Translations under genes and position numbers: made by a program
Assembly: GCF_000003815.2 (NCBI RefSeq)
Contig: NC_049996.1
Location: 3,362,119 to 3,426,118, forward strand
Direction of reading: 5' to 3'
Length of the DNA: 64,000 nt
Source: Branchiostoma floridae
Lineage: Eukaryota; Chordata; Leptocardii; Amphioxiformes; Branchiostomatidae
Shown: in pieces, positions 51,801-60,800 of the stretch
How the letters are laid out: every line of letters begins with the position of its first letter
Numbering within the stretch: the first letter of the stretch is position 1
Notes under the pieces: model-generated
Database searches by the model: none
Told to the model about the DNA's origin: nothing
Seen by the model: the letters and a program-made list of their open reading frames with translations, nothing else

Positions 51801-54800
51801 AAACAAGGCGAATTATTAAATAAAGCATATCAACAATCACATACATAGTTGCATAAATGTAAAAATAGATTTTTGACAATTCAAAACATATCAGACTTTG
51901 TACGTGAAACGAAAAATGATCTAAAACTTAACATAATATTCCTTGTTCATTACATCTTATTATACCCATTTCCTCCAAAACATACTAAAAATCTCATTTT
52001 AAAAAATTCCCTGGGGAATACTCAGATGATTCTACTACGCATGCGTGGAAAAATTCCTCACATGCCTACGAAAGTTTGGGAATTCTTGTCAAACGGTCGC
52101 ACACTATACTATTAGGCTCGCCCCTGGGGCGTCGCCAAAAAGATTGCTGTCTATTAAGGACCATGCATTACCCGCAGAAGTGTCTGGTTGTGAATGTCAC
52201 TGCGTCCTCTGTCTCTTGAAACTCCAGCCTTAGCGAAGTCCACTGGGGATGATGTGGCTTTCTCTCCATCAGGACGACTTTGTCTGCGTTGCAATCTTCC
52301 GTCTTCCATGCCCACGGCAGGGTAACTCTCACGTCCTGTAAGAAATCTTTCTCCTGTTCCTGGTGCACGGTCAGTACCGGCGTCACAGCTGAGAAAGCGT
52401 TTGTCAAGCAGTCGTCAATGGGCAGCTTCTCGACCTTACAAAAAAGATAAAGTGGTTAAGAAAACAATACAGCTTCTTGTCGGATTTGGAGTGACATGCA
52501 ACTAAGTACATGCCATTATAACAAAACTACAAAATTGTTTATAGTTTGAACATCTCTTACCTACACATAAACCAACTGAGTGCCATTGCAAAAATGATCA
52601 TGAAGAATCTACAAAGTAGACCAAAAGTTTACCTCCAAGGACAGGGACCTTTCCGTCTCGACGCATCCTTCTGGAAACACAAGAGTGACACCGTCCTCTT
52701 CAAGCGTGCAGCCTTCTGGTTTGATTGTGTACGTGTTCAGCATAACAGAGGACGACGCCTGTTGAAACGAAAGTGATATTATTTACAAAATGGCACAAAA
52801 TATGTATGGGGACATGTGATCATAATGGACGTTGCATTGTATCCACGTACCTTCCTTAGGATTTCTGCAGCAGTAAGACTGATTTTGGTACTGGACAGGG
52901 GTTCTTCGGTCATCGGTACTTCTGTAGATGGCATATCCAACATCCCAGCACAACGTCTGCCGAGCACCTCCAGCAAACGCTCCCTGGTCCCTTCAGGATA
53001 GACGAAGACCGGAAACACCAGGTTCTTGTTCTGCACGGGGAACTCGTACCCAAGCGTAGACCAATGTTTACCATGGAGAGCCTGTGGTGTGATGATTGGT
53101 ACGACCATTCTGGCGTTACGTTTGAGAAGATGATCCAAGATCTTGTCAGGGAGGAACTCTCCTGGTTCGATGACGTCTTCGCAAACTGTTACACCGTACC
53201 TGTTGGACGACTTGTCAACCTGCCCCAAAAGTGGCTGGACGAGCTTGTCATTGTAGTCTCCAACGTGGATGATAACAATGTCATTCCCTAGAAATCAGAA
53301 AGTGATTCGTGAACATTTGATCGATGAGAAAACAGAGTGTCAGGCAAATAAGCTGTTATACAATACAGAGCTATTGAATATAGAAACGGGGGGATAAAAT
53401 GGAAACATCCTCCTACGCACGGTCCCCAATGGCACTATCTGACTGCCTGTTTGGGCCCTGCTGTCTGGAGGCCCACCAGCGGTTACTGTGAGCGTCGCCA
53501 CAAACCAGCTGTCAGCCAATCAGAGAATAGGCCTTTCTTGGCCTTTTTTGTTTTCGAAAGGGATCTCGTAAAGGCCTGATTGGGCGCCTATTGACTGATT
53601 CCCATATAAGGGTAATCTCATTAATATTTATAAGCAGGGCGGTCAGTAACTGATCTGAGTGCTCCAGACAGCAGAGGTGACCACAAGGAGTTTCGACAAG
53701 ACTGTGGTCCCTCTGCGTAGTAGAATGAACGGAAAGATGAGTTTGAAGCAGTCATTACCTCTCTCTTCTCTGAGGAACATAGGTGCTCTCTCTGGCAGGC
53801 AAACCTCCACAGACGCGCCCAGCAAGCGACGACACACGTCTCCGGCATCGTTGACGGTAGCAACCAACTCTTGGAACCTGCTGACGAATGTGAGCTCGCG
53901 CCTGATCCGATCACACTTTGCCAGATTCAGCCCTCCACACGTCTCCATACAGTTCAGGACAGGACCGATCGTGTGGACTGCAGTGATGTCAGCTAGTCTC
54001 ATTGTGGGCTCTATCAGCACAGGTCCGTCACCACCTGCGTTTTCTGCACGTGCAAAATGTTTCCATTAGTTAGGTAGTCTCATGCCCTTCCTTTATCAAA
54101 GCAAATGTGTCATGCAAAATGAGAAAACAAACATGGTGTACCTGCATGGGACATCCCCTGTGCACCGCTACCACGCATCCAGACGGCGTTAAAGGCTTCT
54201 GGAATACTGATGTCAAAACTTTCAGTTAGCAACAGTACAGATAGTAAAGTAATAGGACAGTACACAGAAAGTGATCACCAGACACCCTCTTGCATGTATG
54301 GGCTAATCAAATGAAAGGGTATGATTTGCTAAAAAAAAAACATGTATAATTGGCCTCACCGACTGGACCCCATTGCCGTTTCTTGCCCGATGTCAGAGAG
54401 CGGGTGGAATGATAGTTTGCCAGCTCCTTCATCTGACTCCTCCCCGAAGCACCAGTCATACTGGATGGAGGGAATCCACTTCTCCTTGATCTCGAACAGA
54501 CAGCTGCTGAGGAACTTTCTAACGGGAAGACCCTGTGTGAACACCGCCTGGTCTTCAGCTTCAGCCGACAGAAGCTCCACCTTCAGGTAGTGCTTCACCT
54601 TGGTTACCACGAACTGTTGCTTTGCATCATCGGTAGGAAAGCGGCCGCAGCCTGCGAACACATGGGACTCTTCAAGACCAAACCTGCGCACACAGATCGC
54701 TTGTAGACGGTAGAACATACCACTTGGTAGGAACATGTTATCGAATTCGACATACAGAGGGTACCGGAATCTGCTCAAGTGCCCAGGATACAAGGTGCTG

Positions 54801-57800
54801 TCGTCAGGCTTTGCGGCCAGAAGAGATGGCACGAAGTAGATCTCTTCTTTCTCAGGCTGCTGCGTTGTGTCATCAAACCCACGGATCGGCGTGGCGTTGC
54901 AGATGAGGTAGTACTTCTCCATCAGTCGCTTCAGGAAAGGCTTGTTACGGAGTAGGTAGGGTTTCTGCATCTTCTGATCTGCTTTGGTCCAGATGATTGT
55001 CAACAACCTGTCACTGAGGATCCCTTCGTTCTCCAGCCTCCTCCACATCTCGGCAACCTCCCCACCCATGCTCCTGTCTTGTTGGTACTCAGGAACGGTA
55101 ATGATGGTCTTGAAGACGTCAATCATCACCTGGGGACGAAGGGCCACGTGATCACGGAGGACGGGTTCGTTGATGAAGATGATGTCACCAAGGTCGTGCA
55201 GGAAGGTCAAGATGTCGGCAACATGACTGTCGTCCGTGATGCCCACGTCATCACTCAGGGCCAGATCTACAGCATCTTGGAAAGGGCAGAAAGGGTCGTC
55301 CTCTCTCCTCTTGTCCATCAGTTTGGACTTCAGATGAAGCCAGGTTATCGGCACCTTCTGGCCCATGTACCACTGAGACTTCGCCACCTCACGGAGGTAC
55401 TCTCGGAGCTCGTCAATGTCGCTGTTGTCCTCGCTGAAGTTGTCGATGACAAAAATCTTTGGTAAGACGTGTTTGCCGGCAGCCATACCACTGATGTGGT
55501 CAAGTATGTCTTTCTTGTACTCCTCAATCTCAGACTGAAACCAAGAGCATAGATTCAGCTGATGAAGATATATTGATTGATTTGAGAAATCAAAATCAAC
55601 CAAGGCCAAATCATTCAGCCATTGATACAAAGTGAAAGCTCCCTGGAAACACAAGGCCAACCCCTACTCGTGTCTACATTGAAATTGAGAAGATGAACAA
55701 AGACCTAAGTGACGAGACCTCAGAGTAAGTAGTACTAGAGGCAACTCTGGACAGTACCAGCAGCCTTCTGGGTCAAAGCGCTACAGGACAAGCGCCATCC
55801 CGGCCATTGCAGAAACGCTGAACGAACTCTAAATGTACTTTACTTCTCAGTCACACTACTACAATTATGGCCTCCTCATGCGGACGTACGAACTCTTTTT
55901 TACAAAGTTGTCTTGTTTTAAAAGTCTGTATAAAGTCAAACCTGTAAATAGCGGGATTTCTTGAACGTAACAAATTTTGTATCACGTCGATTTTGTATTT
56001 CAAGTAGTAACTATTGTTTTAACAACGTTCATAAAGTTTTTCTAATTGATGTACTGTTCATGATTGTTATATCCTCGTAATTCAGCCCCATAGGCTGCCA
56101 AGAGGACTATTATGCATATTGCTCAATATTGCTCAATAAACCAGTCTACTACTACTACTACTAGTGATTTCTTCCATGGCATTAACGAAAGGTAGATTAA
56201 GATTTTCAAAGAATTCCATGTAGGGTTAAGTTGAAAATGAATAAATGAATGAATGAGGTGCTGAATACCTCGGTGACCATGTCCTTGTGTGTGAGGACCA
56301 AGACGATAGGTGGCTTGTCCTTCCGTTTGTGCACCAGGCCGTGTGTGCGAACTGAGTTCAGCCAGTGGTCCAGGTAGTCTAAACAGGTACGAGGTACAGT
56401 AGTTTATTTCAATCTCATCATTTTAACAATCATGCACCAGTAAATGTAATTCAAGTTCAATTTCAGTAGTCGCCATGTTCTGGCAAACGTTTACAGTATG
56501 ACGGTAAGCTCTCGTTTACCGTCATAATGTGACATTCAAGCGATACGTACCTCTTCCAGTGACTAGGTTGTCCGCTGATGCCTTGTAGTCCTGATCAGGA
56601 ACTGGGTCTGACAGCTTCTGCAGTAGAGACATGACAAGGATGTAGATCCCGCGGGGGGTGAAGAAGCACTGGTGCGAGCCGTAGTACGAGGCCTGGCCGC
56701 CGAAGTCCCAGATGGAGAGACGCGGGTGTTCGGCTGTTCCAAGCTGCTCCTCGGTTACGCCACCTTGGAGTCGCTCTTTTGCTTTCGTTATGACATCATC
56801 CGGAATGTTCTGTGCTTGCTGCTGTACTGTTACATCACCTTGTGGTCGCTGTTGGTGCTGTGATTGTTGTGATGTATCCTTGCCTGCACTTTCTGCTCTA
56901 CCTGGAAAGAAATCTTTTATGTTTTAATTGATCTTACTCGAAATGTAAAGAATGTGCCTGGACGATCTTCAGGTAGCCCCTTTCAAGGTGGTATCTTTTG
57001 GTTTTCCTGTAGGAACTACCGCTCGAGTATTTGGCTCGAGACCAAGAGGTCGCGGGTTCGAATCCGGCTGTCGTGTCACCGATCTTGTGCTCTTGGGAAA
57101 AGCACTTTACACGACTTTCCTCACTTTACTCAGGTGAAAATGAGTACCTAGCTTCGGCTAGGGCCGTCCCTCAGATAGGACGTTACATGGAGGTCCTGTG
57201 TCTGGGGAGAGCCATACCCCAGGCACGTTAAAGAACCCCCACACGATGGTGCGGTGTGAGATGGTGCAAATCTTTCCGTCTAGAATTGGTGATTCTCCAC
57301 AAATCACCCGGACTCCAGGAAGAATAGTGACATATAGTCACTAATAGAGATCTGTATAACCAAATCCAAACTAAACCAAATCCAAACTAAACCAAATCAA
57401 ACAAAACCAAACTACCAACTCAATCTGCTACTGGTGAACGTCGTTAAGCCCCAAAGGCAGAAAACATATCGAAGAACAACATTGAATATAAACAACTTAT
57501 TTTAAACTACACTGTCCAGGTCTATGTTTCTATTGTGCATTTCTAACTAATTGAGAAATGTAGATAAAAAAAGTTTCTTACTACTCTCTTCCAGCGTTGC
57601 AGTCTGTTGATTTTGTGTCTGTTCCTCACTATCTTCCATATTTGCTGTCTGTAGACTTCGTGACGGTGTCTCCTCTTTTAGTGGTTCATTTTTCTGCGTC
57701 TGAAACGTCTGCTCTCCTGTTTCTTCCTTTGGTTTTTGAATCCCAGCATCTTATGTGAACAAGATGAAACCAGTAAGACATCAATGGTACTCTAAGTCTT

Positions 57801-60800
57801 CCAATGTTCCTAAAATTCGAACCATACCAATGCGAATGACCATGCAAATGTAGCTGCCATCCTTCGTGTCCTATATAGCTATACATACAGTATATGTGGA
57901 CTATCAAGCTTTTATGGTTCTTCTTGTCGCTTGCTTGATCCTCTACGTTGACATTAGTGCTCTGTGTACATATCATGCTATGATAGACGTCAGCGTCATT
58001 ACATACCCGTTGGGGTTTTGCTGTCACTCTGCTGCTGGACTACTTCTTGGGGTTGTGACATTGTCAGTGTTACTGATTTGTCCCGTTCTTGTTGCTCCGC
58101 TAAGCGTTCTGCCATGGTTTCCTTGAACTCGTCTGGCTCCTCTGTAATCAAAACGTTATGTATTGCACATTATCATATAGCCAGGGGACGTTGACAAATC
58201 AGAAGTCCCCATTTCATGTTGGTTATGACGTCATAACACATGGAAAATAATTTAACAGCCGTGCATTAAATAGTTTCATTAACACACGTGTGTTAATGAT
58301 TTTGGAAAGCTTGAGCCAATCAGAAAGACAGACACGCAGGACTCAATCAGAATGAAAGATACATGAATCAGAATAGCACAGAGCTAGGAGGAAAGACCTG
58401 AGCCCGGAGAGAGCCTGATCATGAATACAGTTAATGAATACAGGAGTTTGCAAGTTTGTGTAGGCTATATAATAATAACGTTAATGACACGCCTGTTCCT
58501 CGGTGTACATGGTGTGATAACGCCTGGTCCTTTGCTATAACCACCTAATAAAACAAGGTGGATTCATTCGGTGGTTATAGCAAAGGACCAAGCGTTATCA
58601 CACCATATACACCTCGGGGCGGGTCATTAACCCTTAATTAATTGTTGTAGCTGAGGCTATTCTAATAATTTCATTTCCAACTAGGACATATTAAGACCCA
58701 ATGTTTTGTAATATACAGTTTTCAAGAACTTGTAAGATATCTGAAAAAACGAGTACCTATCATGGCATAGCATGTGTTGATATGTCCATACAGCAATCAG
58801 ATTTCGAACCTTTTGCCTTCCGCCAAGTCTTAGTCATCACGCTCGGTGAGATCTCGATACCGTCTGTTATCGGTTCATCCTCCACAGCCTCCTCTCCCGT
58901 CAGCCTCCTGACGACACAAGTCTTCCCGGATCTGTACTGACCAACCACGAGCCCGCGCGTGCTGTGTACCGGTCGCGCCCCCTGGCGGCAGGCCTGGGAG
59001 TACAGTTGCTGCATACCAGGACCACGCAGCTGTATTTCGAGTGGAATACTGCTTTCTTCTGTTTGCCTGCTGTTTCCCTTTACGGTACATATAAACTGGT
59101 TAACGTTCTTAATATGATAAAAGCTGTTATGTTTAAATTGTACGCCATACGTACATGTATGATAATCTCCAAGCAGATCCTACGGCAGCATAAGATAGTG
59201 TCAAAAGCTGGCAGAGGAGTGAATTCGGCATAGGAGTGTGTTTGGTCCTATTGGGTTCACTCCTCTGCCAGCTTATGATACAATGAGAAACACACGGAAT
59301 TATATATTTTGTTTGAAAGAAACAACCTTTTTGACACAATCAAAACAATATTTCCAACTTTTCACCAGCTAGTAGACTCCAAAAAACTACATTCCTGTTC
59401 AAATCACAGAACCCACTAATCATTAAAAACGTGGGACTTTCATCTGCCACTGGCTCCAAAGAAGAAGTCAAACCTCCCAGGAAAGAATGTAGAATCATGC
59501 ATATAGATAGCCATATAGAATAGACACTCGTTACTTTTTACTGTCTGTACCCTTGCAATTAGCCTATTAAGATCGTTCTTTGGACTTCGGCGGAGTATAG
59601 TCCGAGTCGACTGGAAACTCACTCACAAGCACACAAGAAAGTGTCCGCAGTGGTCGTGGGGTTCACATCAGCAGCAGCAGTGATCCATCGAAAATGCGCG
59701 CGTAAACCCAGCCTATTTTAATTGTGCGACACTCCAACATGTCAAACGCCTGTAGTAATCCCCAACCCTTACCCTGTCCAGCTGTGCTTTAGCCTTCTTT
59801 AGGAGTTCAGCAATACCAACATGTCCTTCTGAAGCTGCCCTGTCAAATGGCGTGAGTCCAAACTGTGACAGTAAGGGATAGAGATAATGTTAAATAGCAA
59901 GTGAACTTATCATATCAAACACTATGTGTGTGACGGTTAACACTAAGAAATATCAATCAACAGTAGTGCTCATCAACCCTTACCTGATCCAAACTGTCTA
60001 ACTGTGCTCCAGCTTCCAGCAATACCAAAAACAACACCAGCAACACTTAAAAAAATACCAATCACCAGTAGTAAGCAACAGCCCTTACCTTATTCATAAT
60101 GTCCACATCATTATACTAGATATACTAAATATGCATGACGTTAAACACTCAAACATGTCAAACACCTGTAGCAATCACCAAACATTACGGTAAATATGCG
60201 TGAAGTTACTCAAGCATGTCATCACCAGTAGGAATAAACAACCCTTACCCGATCCCAACTTCCCACCCGTGCTCCAGCCTCCAGGAGGAGTTCAGCAACA
60301 CCAACATGTCCTCCTGAAGCTGCCGCGTGAAGTGGCGTGGCTTCAAACTGTGACAGTAAGGAATAGGCGTGATCTGAATAGCAAGTAAACTCATTTTCAT
60401 AATAAACACTATGTGTGTTACATTTAACACTCAAACATATCAATCACCAGTAGTAAGCAACAACCCTTACCGGATATCCACTGTCCACCGGTGCACCAGT
60501 CTTCAGGAGGAGTTCAGCAACACCAACATGTCCTCCTGAAGCTGCCTCATGAAGTGGCGTGGCTCTAGACTGTGACAGTAAGGAATAGAGACGATGTAGA
60601 ATAGCAAGTGTACTCATCATCATATTAAACACTATGTGTTTGACGTTTAACACTCAAACATGCCAATCGCCAGTAGTTACCATAAACCCTTACCAGATCC
60701 GTACTATCCACCCGTGCCCCGGCCTTCATGAGCAGTTCAGCAACACCAACATGTCCTCTTGAAGCTGCCCTGTGAAGTGGCGTGTCTCCAACCTGTGACA

